Positions 27,326 to 37,800 of a DNA stretch of 64,000 nt are shown piece after piece (position 1 is the first letter of the stretch; the number at the start of each line of letters is the position of its first letter). The position numbers were made by a program, and so were the translations under genes. The stretch covers positions 62,001 through 126,000 of the forward strand of contig NZ_KB899216.1 in assembly GCF_000378085.1 (NCBI RefSeq), written 5' to 3'. Origin of the DNA: Hoylesella loescheii DSM 19665 = JCM 12249 = ATCC 15930 (GTDB taxonomy: Bacteria > Bacteroidota > Bacteroidia > Bacteroidales > Bacteroidaceae). The notes beneath the pieces are model-generated. The model saw only the letters and a program-made list of their open reading frames with translations, made no database searches and was not told where the DNA came from.

Positions 27326-30300
27326 TTAGAAGGTGAGGTTAAGGCCAAACGAATAGGTGGTTGGCGATGGATAGCGGCCGTTGTCTAGCCCATAAGTGTA
27401 CCCATTGATGTCTGCCGTGCTGGCACCAATCTCGGGATCATAGCCATCATAACCCGTTATCGTGAGCAGGTTTTGGATGTTAACATACACGCGAAGATTA
27501 TCTATACCCCACTTCGAAATCCACTTCTTGGGCAGCGTGTAGCCCAAGGCGATGTTCTTCAAGCGGATATACGAGCCGTCTTCTATATAGCGGTCGCTAA
27601 TCACGTCGTTGTCGTTGGGGTCGGTAATAGTGGCTCGGGGAATGTTGGTTTCAGGGTTAGCCACGCGTATGTTGCTGGCATCGGTGTACCAATAACTGCC
27701 TGGTGCGTAGGTTTTCGATGGGTCGATGGGCTCCAATCGGGCACGTTTCGTTACGTCTTTAAGCTGATTACTCCACAAGCTATTCATGTGGGTGAGCTTC
27801 ATCTTCATGTAGTTGTACACCTTGTTTCCGTATGTTCCGTTAACGAATACGTTGAGGTCGAAGTTCTTATAGCGGAAGGTATTGGTCCATCCGAAGGTGA
27901 ACTTGGGCATGGGCGACCCGATATTGGTCTTGTCGTAGTCGTCGATAACGCCGTCGGGCTTACCCTCTGGACCGCTGATATCTTTGAATTTCAGGTCGCC
28001 AATCCATGGGGTTGTGTTGCGGTCGAAGCTCTTTCCGTCGGCAGGATACTTCGAAGTCTTGGGCGAAGTCTCAAGGTCGGCCAAGTCTTTATACACACCA
28101 TCGGTAACAAAACCATAAAAACTGTACAGTGATTCGCCTACGTTCGACACGCTAACCACATCGTTCCACTGACCGTAACCCACGATAGCGGCATTCTTCG
28201 TGCCCGAAAGAGCCACCAATTTGTTTTTATTCCACGATATTTGGAATTCTGAATCCCATTGGAAAGCACCCGTCAAGGGATGCGCACTCACAGTAAGTTC
28301 GAAGCCAGTGTTACGTATAGTGCCGTAGTTTCCGTATGGAGCGGCCAACACCGAGGAAACATTGCCCGATGTTCCCATGTAAGAGGGAAGTTGAAGAGGC
28401 ATCAACATGTCGCGCGACTCTTTGCGATACCAGTCCAAGGTGAAGTTAATGCGATCGTTAAGCACGCCTAAATCCAGTCCCACGTTCCATTGTTCTTGGC
28501 TCTCCCACTGCACGTCTAGGTTGGGAATGTTGTCTGGGCGATAGGCCTTACCTAGCAAAGTGGGCATTGCCTTCATCAATGTTCCCCACTTATACGAACC
28601 AATATTGGCGTTACCCGTTTGTCCCCAGCCAGCACGCAGCTTACCATTACTCACGTATTTGGCCACAGGGCTCTTTACAAAGAAAGGCTCGTTGGTGAAG
28701 CGCCACGATGCGGCGAACGAATGGAAACCTGCCCAACGCTTGTTAGGACCAAAGTTTGAACTACCGTCGTAGCGGTAAGTGTAGGTGGCGTTATAGCGGT
28801 CGTTGAAGGCGTAAGTTAGTCGGGTGAAGAACGAAGCCATAGCCGAACTGCCGAATCCAATGCCAATAGCGGGCGTGCCTGCACCCAATGCGGGGTTGTT
28901 AACGGTGTTTGCGGGCAGGTCGGTGTTCTCTGTTCGGTTGTAGTCATACGAACTTTCCCACATCTCTTGACCAAGCATGGCCGAGAACGAGTGCTTGCCT
29001 AAGGTATTGGCGTATGTTACATAGTTCTTCAATTGCCAAAAGGTGGCCGACGACTTTTGCACCGATGCCGAGTTCTTTGTGCGTTTCCACGTACCCAAAT
29101 CCACAGTGGGCATAAACCGCCGACCACGATCTGAGCTGAGGTCGTAGCCCACTTCGGCATGCCAAACCAAATGTTTGATGGGCGTTATCTCGAAGAAAAG
29201 GTTGCCGTTTAGTTTGCGCCTGTTCAGCAATATCTCGTTGAGCATGGCCATGGCGATGGGGTTGGGGTTGGTAAAACCTTCTTTCGACACCGACGAGTAA
29301 CCGCCGTTGATGTTATATATCTGTATGTCGGGCGGTGTGGTGAGCGAGTAGTTGATGATACCCGCATCGCTATCGGCCAGTTTCAGGTTGTCGTTGGTGT
29401 TCGAGAAGTTCACGCTCATGCCCAGTTTCATCCACGATTTAAGTTGCGCATCGAGGTTAGCGCGCATGCCCAGTCGGTCGAATTTGCTGCCGATAAGCGT
29501 TCCTTCTTGCGACATGTAGTTGCCCGACACGTAGTATTGCACCTTTTCAGATCCGCCTTGAGCTGATATTTGGTGCGAGTGTTGCAGTGCGGTGCGGAAG
29601 ATGGCGTCTTGCCAGTTGGTGCCTTTACCCAATAACGAGGGGTCTGCAAAGTGCTTGTCGGCATCCGCTGGGTTTATTTGGCCCGTTGTTACAAAGTCAT
29701 TATAGTAATCGGCAAACTCTCTTAGGTCCATCACTTGCAGTCTTTTGCCCTGTCTGCTCCATGCGGCCATGCCGTCGTAGGTGAACTTGGCCTCGCCAGC
29801 CTTACCTCGGCGCGTGGTGATAAGCACAACGCCGTTTGCCCCTTGGGCACCATATATGGCTGTGGCCGATGCGTCTTTAAGTATCTCCATCGACACAATG
29901 TCGTTGGGATTGATGGTAGACAGGGGCGAAACGGTTGACACCTTGCCGTTGCCTAGTGCGTCGCCGAGTCCCAAAGAGGAGCCACTGGCACCGCTACCTT
30001 GTACGATTACGCCGTCGATAACATACAGCGGTTCGGCGTTAGCATTGATGGTGGCCTGTCCGCGCACACGAATGCTCGACGAAGTGCCAGGTGCGCCCGA
30101 CGTGCTAATGGCCGTTACGCCCGCTGCGCGCCCTTGCAGGGTTTGATCTAAGGATGTTACGATAGAGCCGCGAAGTTTCTTTTCGTCCATCGTAACCGAT
30201 GCGCCCGACACGTCGCTCTTCTTCATCACGCCGTATCCAACCACAACCACCTCGTTCAGCGTGTTGTTGTCTTCGCTCAGTACGATGTTTAACGGACCTT

Positions 30301-30610
30301 GCCCACTGGCTTTCACTTCCTTGGAAGCATATCCTATGTATGATATTTCCAAGGTTGCGCCCTGTGGTGCATCGAGAGAAAAGTTGCCGTCTAGGTCGGT
30401 GACGATGGCGTTGGTGGTGCCTTTCACCTTTACCGTAGCACCGATAATCGACTCGCGACCATCGGTAACGCGTCCCGTTATCTTACGTGTCTGTTGTGTG
30501 GCAGGCGTAACGCTGCTCGTTATGTCTGCAAACACCATTGGCGAATGCCCTAACATCGTTAGTGTGAGGCATCCCGCAAGCAATGTTACTTTGCTGTGAT
30601 TGAAATCCAT
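27326..30610 (-). CDS. SusC/RagA-family TonB-linked transporter (mannan locus)
   Basis: 1094 residues. Signal peptide about 1-29. CarboxypepD_reg domain about 42-120 (KITGRVTDGRESIIGATVKVKGTTNAIVTDLDGNFSL), plug about 120-250 with EVVVVGYG and LQGRAAGVTAISTSGAPG...RVRGQATINANAEPLYVIDGV, then the large barrel ending TTYSFGLNLTF. It imports oligosaccharides across the outer membrane with TonB energy. It heads the five-gene mannan unit. A -7-like box lies about 322 bp upstream, which would give a long leader. There is no STN domain, so it is not a sigma/anti-sigma transducer. Confidence 0.95.
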   Translation of the reverse strand: MDFNHSKVTLLAGCLTLTMLGHSPMVFADITSSVTPATQQTRKITGRVTDGRESIIGATVKVKGTTNAIVTDLDGNFSLDAPQGATLEISYIGYASKEVKASGQGPLNIVLSEDNNTLNEVVVVGYGVMKKSDVSGASVTMDEKKLRGSIVTSLDQTLQGRAAGVTAISTSGAPGTSSSIRVRGQATINANAEPLYVIDGVIVQGSGASGSSLGLGDALGNGKVSTVSPLSTINPNDIVSMEILKDASATAIYGAQGANGVVLITTRRGKAGEAKFTYDGMAAWSRQGKRLQVMDLREFADYYNDFVTTGQINPADADKHFADPSLLGKGTNWQDAIFRTALQHSHQISAQGGSEKVQYYVSGNYMSQEGTLIGSKFDRLGMRANLDAQLKSWMKLGMSVNFSNTNDNLKLADSDAGIINYSLTTPPDIQIYNINGGYSSVSKEGFTNPNPIAMAMLNEILLNRRKLNGNLFFEITPIKHLVWHAEVGYDLSSDRGRRFMPTVDLGTWKRTKNSASVQKSSATFWQLKNYVTYANTLGKHSFSAMLGQEMWESSYDYNRTENTDLPANTVNNPALGAGTPAIGIGFGSSAMASFFTRLTYAFNDRYNATYTYRYDGSSNFGPNKRWAGFHSFAASWRFTNEPFFVKSPVAKYVSNGKLRAGWGQTGNANIGSYKWGTLMKAMPTLLGKAYRPDNIPNLDVQWESQEQWNVGLDLGVLNDRINFTLDWYRKESRDMLMPLQLPSYMGTSGNVSSVLAAPYGNYGTIRNTGFELTVSAHPLTGAFQWDSEFQISWNKNKLVALSGTKNAAIVGYGQWNDVVSVSNVGESLYSFYGFVTDGVYKDLADLETSPKTSKYPADGKSFDRNTTPWIGDLKFKDISGPEGKPDGVIDDYDKTNIGSPMPKFTFGWTNTFRYKNFDLNVFVNGTYGNKVYNYMKMKLTHMNSLWSNQLKDVTKRARLEPIDPSKTYAPGSYWYTDASNIRVANPETNIPRATITDPNDNDVISDRYIEDGSYIRLKNIALGYTLPKKWISKWGIDNLRVYVNIQNLLTITGYDGYDPEIGASTADINGYTYGLDNGRYPSPTTYSFGLNLTF

Positions 30611-31297
30611 TGTTATTGGGGTTAGATTGATTGTGCTATTATAATAATGTCGAAAGGTCTGGAAATTACAGCTCCCAGGAGGCTGGATGGTAGTCGTAGC
30701 ACTTTGCTTTGGGTATCTGTGTACGTTTTGTTTTCTTGTTGTTTTTCGAAAAGTGCGTTTTGCTTTTCCACTTCACTAGAAGCTCCGTGCCGACGATTTT
30801 CAATTCTCGCAGTGGCAAAACTTAAGCAAGTTTGGTGTTATTAATCGGTCTTAACGCATCTATTCGGCTTCTGATTGTTGTTTGGTTGGGCCCTTTGCCC
30901 ACGTCTTCTCATTTCATTTCATTTTCTGATGCAAAGATAGTTATTAATGTCGTTGCAGGCTAACACTATTTTATTATTTGCTAATACTATGTTGCTCAAA
31001 TTGCAAAAACATGGGTAAAACATCTCGAGAGGTGCGAAGAGAAGCAAGAAAAGCTCTGTTTCAACTAGCCGTATCTTTCTCTATTTCTGACCTTTATCTA
31101 TGCCTTACGCCACTTTCTTCTTTGCAACTAATGCTATTGTTACATATTTTATGTTGGTAAGTTGCCCTTAGGCGTAATGCAAAAAAAACAAAAACAATTT
31201 TCGTTTTTCTTCTTTTTTCAGTAAGTTTGCACATTATATGGTGTGCTAATTGGTAGCGACCGCTTTTTGAACACAATCTCCAAAACATATAAGTGAC
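30611..31297. promoter_or_regulatory. Divergent control region between the mannan locus and the thioredoxin gene
   Basis: No gene is visible in this 687-bp gap. Minus strand: TATCTTTG (plus-strand bases 30932-30939) is a good -7 box for susC and implies a leader of about 310 nt. Plus strand: TAAGTTTG (31222-31229) is a -7 box 69 bp before the thioredoxin ATG. No regulator gene or DNA-binding dyad could be recognised. Confidence 0.5.
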
Positions 31298-32512
31298 ATG
31301 AAAACTCATATCAAGACATTAACCATTGCCGCCCTAGGCCTTATATATACTGCTCTCGGGCATGCGCAAAAGTTCAGTATTTCTGGTAAATTTCCTGGTC
31401 TAACGAATGGTGCTGTCGTAGAATTGGAAACCGAAATGCAAGGCAACACCGTAAGCTTAGTTCGCACAAAGGTAGTTAACGGCGCGTTCAAACTTGTGGG
31501 GCAGGTGAAAAGCCCCACTGTGGCGCGCGTTAAAATCAATGATAAGGCAAGTTATGCAGAGAATGAAGAGCCTCGTGAGCATAGCGTCAATCTGGTGGTT
31601 GAGAATGTTCCCATCATCATAGACGCTGTTCAATATGACAGTATCCCATTGGATACCGACTTGGAACATCCGTCTGCCGAACTGGAAAAGCATGTGCGCG
31701 TAAAGGGTGGACACGAGCAAGCGAATTATCAAAAGTGGCGCGATATGGTGCGACAAGCCGAGATTAACGCTTGGTATAGCGAACAAGCGTGGTTGAATTA
31801 TGCATACGAGCACCCCAAGGCCACTTCCGAACCCGCCACCGAAAACAGTCTTAAAGCTCTTGCGCGTAAAGATAAGGTAGAGCTTAAACGCCTCAATCGT
31901 GAGTTTGTTGAGGCTCATCCCAACACCGCCATTGCTTTAAAGTTGCAGCGAGAGAGCATGACGGAGGTGTTTGTAAACACCCGTGCAGAGCTGGAGAAAC
32001 TGATCGAGCGATTTAAGAACAATGCCGACAGGCAGGGTTATGCCAGCTTTAAGCTGTTCGTGCAGTCGTTGATGAAGTACACCAAGGGTAAGGAAGCTGT
32101 AGATTTTGTAGTGTTCGAACCCGATGGTAAGCAGTCGAAGCTGCTTGCTTCCTTGTCGAAAGACAAATATAACATTGTCGATTTCTGGGCATCGTGGTGT
32201 GGTCCGTGTCGCGTTGCCATACCTGGCATAAAGGCTTTGTACGAGAAATGGAAAGAGAAGATTAACATCGTGAGTGTGTCGCTCGATCGCAATGATGCCG
32301 ATTGGCAAAAGGCCATGACCGAAGAAGCCATGCCTTGGAAGCAGCTTTTGGTGTCGCCCATGTCTATGCGCACGCTTAAAGACGACTATCGCATACTTGG
32401 CATCCCCGAATTATTGGTGGTTACGCCCGACGGCAAGATAATATATGCCACTGGCGAACCTGCAGATGCACACGATTTTATTGAGAAATTGTGTACAGAA
32501 GAGGAAAAGTAA
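31298..32512 (+). CDS. TlpA-like periplasmic thioredoxin with DUF4369-type N-domain
   Basis: 404 residues. Signal peptide about 1-24 (ending HAQ). Residues about 25-125 form a DUF4369-like beta domain (FSISGKFPGLTNGAVVELE), a helical linker spans about 130-265, and the thioredoxin fold covers about 270-404 with the active site FWASWCGPCRVAIPG (CGPC), VSVSLDRNDADW and cis-Pro region GIPELLVVTPDGKI. It would reduce or isomerise disulfides of exported proteins. It is alone on its transcript and followed by a GC-rich hairpin (ATGCCTGC/GCAGGCAT at 32535-32569). Confidence 0.9.
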   Translation: MKTHIKTLTIAALGLIYTALGHAQKFSISGKFPGLTNGAVVELETEMQGNTVSLVRTKVVNGAFKLVGQVKSPTVARVKINDKASYAENEEPREHSVNLVVENVPIIIDAVQYDSIPLDTDLEHPSAELEKHVRVKGGHEQANYQKWRDMVRQAEINAWYSEQAWLNYAYEHPKATSEPATENSLKALARKDKVELKRLNREFVEAHPNTAIALKLQRESMTEVFVNTRAELEKLIERFKNNADRQGYASFKLFVQSLMKYTKGKEAVDFVVFEPDGKQSKLLASLSKDKYNIVDFWASWCGPCRVAIPGIKALYEKWKEKINIVSVSLDRNDADWQKAMTEEAMPWKQLLVSPMSMRTLKDDYRILGIPELLVVTPDGKIIYATGEPADAHDFIEKLCTEEEK

Positions 32513-32796
32513 CCGATCTAAAACAATGGTTATAATGCCTGCCCGTATGAAATAAAGGCGAGCAGGCATCACGCAGAGGCGCACAAGGGGCGGTTGAAAT
32601 ACCGCGATTGAGATATAGCAAGGCGCATTATGCATGTAGAAAACGGAAGGCGCGATGTTGGTATGAGCATCTATATAATTGAGTATGCAATTGCCCCACG
32701 CTCCCTTTTCTCGGTGCATAATGCGTTTTTTGTGCATAGGTTTCTCGCCCTTTTATCATTTGCAGCGTGTCTTTGCGTGTTGGAAAACAAATAAAC

Positions 32797-33229
32797 GATA
32801 CGCGAGTTTGGGACAAGAGAAACTCGCGTATGCCAACTACCGCGTAGCGGTTGGTCTGTTGGTAGGGCAGGGTTGCGAACGAAGTGAGCTACCCTGTCTT
32901 GCAGATGGAATAACAAAACAAGGCCGAAGGTCTTGGTCTTTTTACATTTAGCGCATCTGCCGTCTAGTCGATAGGCGGATATGAGGGCAAATACTATTGA
33001 TGAATGTCATCGTTTTTATCCATTGGTTTACCTAAAACAGATAGCTCAGCCGTAAAAAGACCAAGGCCTTCGGCCTAGCTTTTCTCACGTACGACTTAGG
33101 CAGGGTAGGTCGCTTTCGCTCCCAACCCTGCCCTACCAACGAACCAACCGCTACGCGGTAGTTGGTGAGATAGCCATTCGTTTTTTATCTAATCTTGCTC
33201 AAAAAGCATCGTATCTTATTCCGAACTTG
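32797..33229. repeat. Large inverted structure built from two copies of a ~113-bp element
   Basis: Left copy 32833-32945 and right copy 33052-33165 are reverse complements over nearly their whole length, with about 106 bp between. Each starts CCAACTACCGCGTAGCGGTTGG-like (itself a hairpin), continues TAGGGCAGGGTTG...CTACCCTG, and ends with GGCCGAAGG...TTGGTCTTTTTAC, which looks like a terminator. Outside, ATACGCGAGTTT/AAACTCGCGTAT (32799-32832) forms a hairpin, and 33166-33229 repeats the core and end of copies A/B at 2.4-3.0 kb. No coding potential. Confidence 0.75.
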
Positions 33230-33483
33230 TAAAAAATTGCTAACCCCAAATCTAAAGATTGTCTTTCAATTTGTTAATTTTGCGGTTTATTTTTACAAAA
33301 CACCCCCTGCGTTTCCATCCCTTCCAGAAGAGTAAGAGTTTATCTTAATAGGCATTGGAACGTAATAATCTACCTTGATTTCATATTTCTAAAATTCTGT
33401 ACTACCAATAAGTAGCCCCACAAACATCACCTTCCCATTTGCTACTGCTCTGTTCTTGTACACTGCTTTCAGGTCTTATGGCT
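33230..33483. other. Non-coding stretch with a -7-like box
   Basis: No gene is recognised. TAATTTTG at 33275-33282 matches the -7 consensus, but no credible reading frame begins within the next 700 bp, so any transcript would be non-coding. Weak evidence. Confidence 0.3.
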
Positions 33484-33593
33484 GGTTACAATTAAGATGT
33501 AACTCTGTTCCAACTTATATGGAATGGTGTTCCAACTTATATGGAACAGTGTTCCAGCTAATGTGTAATGGTGTTACAAACGATATGTAACAC
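33484..33593. repeat. 22-bp tandem dyad array 3 (five units)
   Basis: Units begin at 33484, 33506, 33528, 33550 and 33572, exactly 22 bp apart. Inner units have TGTTCCA...TGGAA arms; the first and last have GTTACA...TGTAAC arms, a matched change on both sides that preserves the dyad. It lies upstream of the FAH-family gene, separated by about 450 bp with no recognised gene. Confidence 0.88.
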
Positions 33594-34010
33594 GACGTAA
33601 TGCATTAAAGCTTAATTTGCTAGCTTAGTTAATGCGATGCATGGATAACGCTTTCGCCCGCGATAATGCCAATGAAGACCTATGCGCAACATTCTTTCCC
33701 GCCACTCATTACCCAAGTAACCCTAATTCGTTCACTTTTTACTATGTCGTATTACTTTTCCAATCAATTAGTACGGCTTTTGTGCGAAGTATATCAGCTA
33801 TAGTCAAAAACAAGTCGCGCGACAATCGATTATTTGCCAGCGAAGGGATGGTTGATGGGGAAAAAGGGCGCTCATAATGTTAAAAAACAGACCGAAAAAA
33901 TTACATTTCAGTTGTCGAGCTTCCCCTTGTTAGGCTTTTACACGTCTCCTTTACACCGGCTTTTGTCAAAATAGGCTGTGCCTAAGGACTGCCGTTTACA
34001 TTATTTTTCG

Positions 34011-34018
34011 TATTTTTG
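34011..34018 (+). promoter_or_regulatory. Putative -7 box (TATTTTTG) for the FAH-family gene
   Basis: TATTTTTG fits TAnnTTTG and lies 31 bp before the ATG. No -33 TTTG at the usual distance. Confidence 0.5.
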
Positions 34019-34048
34019 TAGGGTAAAAAGATTGAGACAAAACAGCAA

Positions 34049-34666
34049 ATGAAGATATTCGCCATAGGAATGAACTACGCCCAACACAATAAAGAGTTGG
34101 ACGGAACGTTATATAAGCCAGAAACACCAGTAGTGTTTACCAAGGCCGATTCGGCATTACTAAAAGACCGCAAGCCGTTTTTCGTGCCCGATTTTATGGG
34201 GCGCATCGACTACGAAGCAGAGTTGGTGGTGCGCATTTCGCGACTGGGCAAGTGCATCTCACAACGCTTTGCCCACCGATATTACGATGCCGTGACGGTG
34301 GGTATCGACTTCACCGCGCGCGACTTACAGCAAAAACTGCGTGCCGAAGGTTTGCCATGGGAACTGTGCAAGGGGTTTGATGGATCTGCCGCCTTGGGTG
34401 ATTGGTTGCCCATTGAGCGGTTTAGAAGTGTGGATGCACTGCATTTTCACCTCGACCAAAATGGGAAGACGGTGCAAGAGGGTTGCACGAGCGACTTACT
34501 TTTTAAGGTAGACGAACTCATTGCTTACATCAGCCGCTTCTTTACGCTAAAAACGGGCGACCTGATTTATACCGGAACGCCCGCTGGAGCCGGACCTGTT
34601 GCCATCGGCGACCACCTCGAAGGTTATCTAGAAGACCAAAAGGTGTTGGAGGTGAGGTGTAAGTAG
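34049..34666 (+). CDS. Fumarylacetoacetate hydrolase-family protein
   Basis: 205 residues, the short single-domain form of the FAH superfamily. Landmarks: MKIFAIGMNYAQHNKEL, the metal-binding acidic motif IDYEAELVVRI (ExE), VTVGIDFTARDLQ, KGFDGSAALGDWLP, and LKTGDLIYTGTPAGAGPVAIGD at the C-terminus. Relatives act as acylpyruvate hydrolases, oxaloacetate decarboxylases or oxaloacetate tautomerases in the cytoplasm; the exact substrate cannot be read from sequence. It is followed by 209 bp of repeats before porU, so probably monocistronic. Confidence 0.9.
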   Translation: MKIFAIGMNYAQHNKELDGTLYKPETPVVFTKADSALLKDRKPFFVPDFMGRIDYEAELVVRISRLGKCISQRFAHRYYDAVTVGIDFTARDLQQKLRAEGLPWELCKGFDGSAALGDWLPIERFRSVDALHFHLDQNGKTVQEGCTSDLLFKVDELIAYISRFFTLKTGDLIYTGTPAGAGPVAIGDHLEGYLEDQKVLEVRCK

Positions 34667-34679
34667 GGGAGTGGATTTT

Positions 34680-34740
34680 GAGGAGTTAAGGAGTAAAGTT
34701 TCAGGAGTTAAGGAGTTATGGAGTTAAGGAGTTAAGCCAA
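34680..34740. repeat. Low-complexity repeat (GGAGTTAAGGAGTTA) before porU
   Basis: Repeats of GAGTTAAG end in GTTAAGCCAAATGC, the same sequence found in the right arm flanking rmuC (52656-52695) and inverted in the left arm (about 51181-51213). It is a third, partial copy of that element. Confidence 0.6.
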
Positions 34741-34767
34741 ATGCTTTGTCGCTGTGTGCCTAATGTC

Positions 34768-34803
34768 CTTGTCAACCGGTCTACTCGTGAGCTTGTCAAC
34801 TCG
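34768..34803. repeat. 24-bp tandem motif CTTGTCAAC before porU
   Basis: CTTGTCAAC occurs at 34768 and 34792, 24 bp apart, with similar bases between. The same pair with the same spacing precedes porV (38589-38623). Confidence 0.55.
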
Positions 34804-34820
34804 AATAACAAGGCATATCA

Positions 34821-34858
34821 CTCCCCTCTCCCTTTGGAGAGGGGGCGGGGGTGAGGCC
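34821..34858. repeat. GC-rich REP-like hairpin 18 bp before porU
   Basis: Arms CCCCTCTCC (34823-34831) and GGAGAGGGG (34836-34844) with loop CTTT, followed by GCGGGGGTGAGGCC. Its place just before the start codon could influence porU translation. Similar CCCCTC...GAGGGG hairpins are dispersed repeats in many bacteria (recalled). Confidence 0.6.
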
Positions 34859-34875
34859 GATTTCTAAGTGCTTTT

Positions 34876-37800
34876 ATGTCAAAATACATACGTTCAGCCA
34901 TATCATTGCTTTTCCTCATGGCATCTTTTGCCATGCAGGCGCAGCGTTTTTTCAACCTCACTTATGACCAAGTGCGGGTAGATAGCATATTGCCCCACTT
35001 CGGATATGCCATCCCCCTAACAGGAAACTACCAAGATTCGATCTACACGGTAAGTATTGTTTACCCCGAGTTTGCCGAGATGACGCGGGCAGACATTGTC
35101 AACTACAACGCCAATTGGGGTAAACAGCTGCCCGAAATGCCGCTGTTGGATCAACGGGTAGTGCTCGACCGCAAGCAAGCCATACTGAATATAGGCTTCT
35201 GCCCATTGGTTTTCCGCAACAACCGCTATCAAATGCTGGTGGGTTTTATGCTCAAAGTAGAGGCCAAAGCCCTGAAACGAACGCACAGAAAAACCTTGGC
35301 CGTAACACGCGCCACACCAAAGGCAGGACGATATGCCGACAACTCGGTACTAGCCACAAGGCGATGGGCCAAGATACGCGTGCCAGCAAGCGGTGTGTAT
35401 CAGATAACCGAGAACCTCATTAAGCAAGCGGGCTTTAACGATATCAATAAGGTGAAGGTGTATGGCTATGGTGGAAATCTGCAAAACGAACGCCTAGACG
35501 GTGTCGAACTGCAAGCCAAAGACGACCTTAAAGAGGTTCCTACGTGCCTTATAGGTGGCAAAAGACTGTTTTATGCCAAAGGTCCTGTAAGTTGGTCGAG
35601 TGTCTCTGCCACGGTGCGCACCCGCAATCCATATTCCGATTACGGCTATTACTTCCTCACGCAGAGTGATGGCGAGCCGCTTCGAGTGGACGAGAGCGCG
35701 TTCTTAAACGCCTTTTACCCCTCTGCCGACGACTATCACAGTCTGCACGAAGTGGATAATTTCTCGTGGTATCCTGGTGGAAGAAACCTCTTCGAGAATA
35801 CGCCCATAAGTCGGGGAACGAAGAAAAGCTACACCATCGATGCCCCCGTGGCCGATGTGGGTGGAAGTATTACGGTGTCGCTTTCGGCTGGAACCGCCAC
35901 GCGAGCCAACATCAGCCTTAACGGCGAACGGCTGGGCGAGATAAACGTATCGATACCTACCCAATACGATAAGGGTAACAAAGCCGATTTTTATGCTAAT
36001 ATCGTGCGGTTCGCGGCCAAGAATGAGGTGACAATCGAAGTGACCGAAGGCGGTCCGGCACGGCTCGACTTCATCTCAATTGCCACAAGCAAGCCCCGAA
36101 GCGCACCCGACTTGTACGCTGCCACCATACCCGCACCGCAGTATGTGCACAATATCACCTCCCAAAACCTGCACGCACATGGGGCGGCAGACATGGTGAT
36201 AGTGATACCAACATCGCAAAAGCTGCGTCAAGAAGCCGAAAGGCTAAAAGTCTTTCACGAAAAACACGATGGCATGCGTGTGCGTATCGTGCCGGCCGAC
36301 GAGCTGTATAACGAGTTTGCTAGTGGTACACCCGACGCCAATGCCTATCGCAGATACCTCAAAATGTTATATGATAGGGCTGAGAACGAGGCCAATCAGC
36401 CTAAGTATTTACTGCTCTTTGGCGACTGCGCATGGGATAACCGCATGAAAACGGCCGACTGGCGCACTGCGTCTGTCGACGATTACCTGCTCTGTTTCGA
36501 AAGCGAGGACTCGTTTAACGAAATAACCTGCTATGTAGACGATGGCTTTTTCACTCTGCTCGACGATGGTGAAGGTGTTAACCTTGAAAGAAGTGACCTG
36601 CAAGATGTGGCTGTTGGTCGTTTCCCCGTTGTGCATTCCGACGACGCACGCACAATGGTAGACAAGACCATTGCATACGCCCAGAATGCCAATGCAGGTG
36701 CATGGCAGAACACCATCATGTTTATGGGCGACGACGGAAACCAAAACTTGCACATGAGCGATGCCAACAGAATGGCCGACAGTGTAGCGGTAGAGCATCC
36801 ACAATACCTGATTAAGAAGGTGATGTGGGACATGTTTAAGCGCGAAGCCAGTGCAACGGGCCACTCTTATCCCGAAGTAACAAACATCATCAAGCAACAA
36901 CAGGCAGCTGGCGCTTTGGTTATGAACTACGTAGGACATGGTCGTACCGACCAAATTTCTCACGAATCGGTGTTGCGCCTCAATGATTTTAAGGCTTTTT
37001 CCAATGCCAATCTGCCCCTTTGGATAACCGCATCGTGCGACATTATGCCTTTCGATGGGGCCGTTCCCACCATTGGCGAGGCTGCCGTATTGAACAAAAA
37101 CGGAGGCGCGGTGGCTTTCTTCGGTACCACGCGAACTGTCTATGCCTATTACAACCAACGCATAAACATGGCCTATCTGCATTTTCTGTTCAGTGAAAAT
37201 GGGGGTAAACCCATGACATTTGGCGAGGCGCAACGCCTTGCCAAGAACTATATGATAACCGATGGACAGGACCAAACCACCAACAAACTTCAATATTCGC
37301 TGTTGGGCGACCCTGCATTGGCTATCAATAAACCCACTGCACGTGTGGTGGTAGACAGCATTAACGGCACGCCCGTGCAAGCTGCAACGCTCCCTGCACT
37401 TACGGCCGGCAAGGTAAACAGCATTGTGGGGCATATCGAAGGGCATGCCAACTTTGCAGGAGTGGTAACTGCGACCGTGCGCGACCGTAAGCAACGCCTC
37501 GTGGGTAGGCTGAACAACGAGTCGAAAGACGATGGTGCCGACACGCCTTTTACCTATACCGACCGCCTTAACACCATCTTTAACGGGGCCGACAGCGTGC
37601 GCAATGGTAAGTTCAAGTTAAACTTCGCCGTACCGCGCGATGTGGATAACGACAGCGGAACGGGTCTTGTAACCCTCTACGCCGTAAACAAAGACCGCAC
37701 CATAAGGGCGCATGGATATAGCGAACGTTTTACCATCGGTGGCGGAGCGTTAGGGGCCAACGACTCTATTGGTCCTTCCATCTACTGTTATCTCAATTCT

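Noticed and set aside
32679-32951. 90-codon frame overlapping the left arm of the inverted structure
   Set aside because: Cysteine-rich, atypical composition and half of it lies in repeat DNA.
33632-33877. 81-codon frame after array 3
   Set aside because: No recognisable features; composition of non-coding DNA.
36409-37494. Minus-strand open frame of 361 codons inside porU
   Set aside because: Antisense shadow of the strongly supported porU frame.
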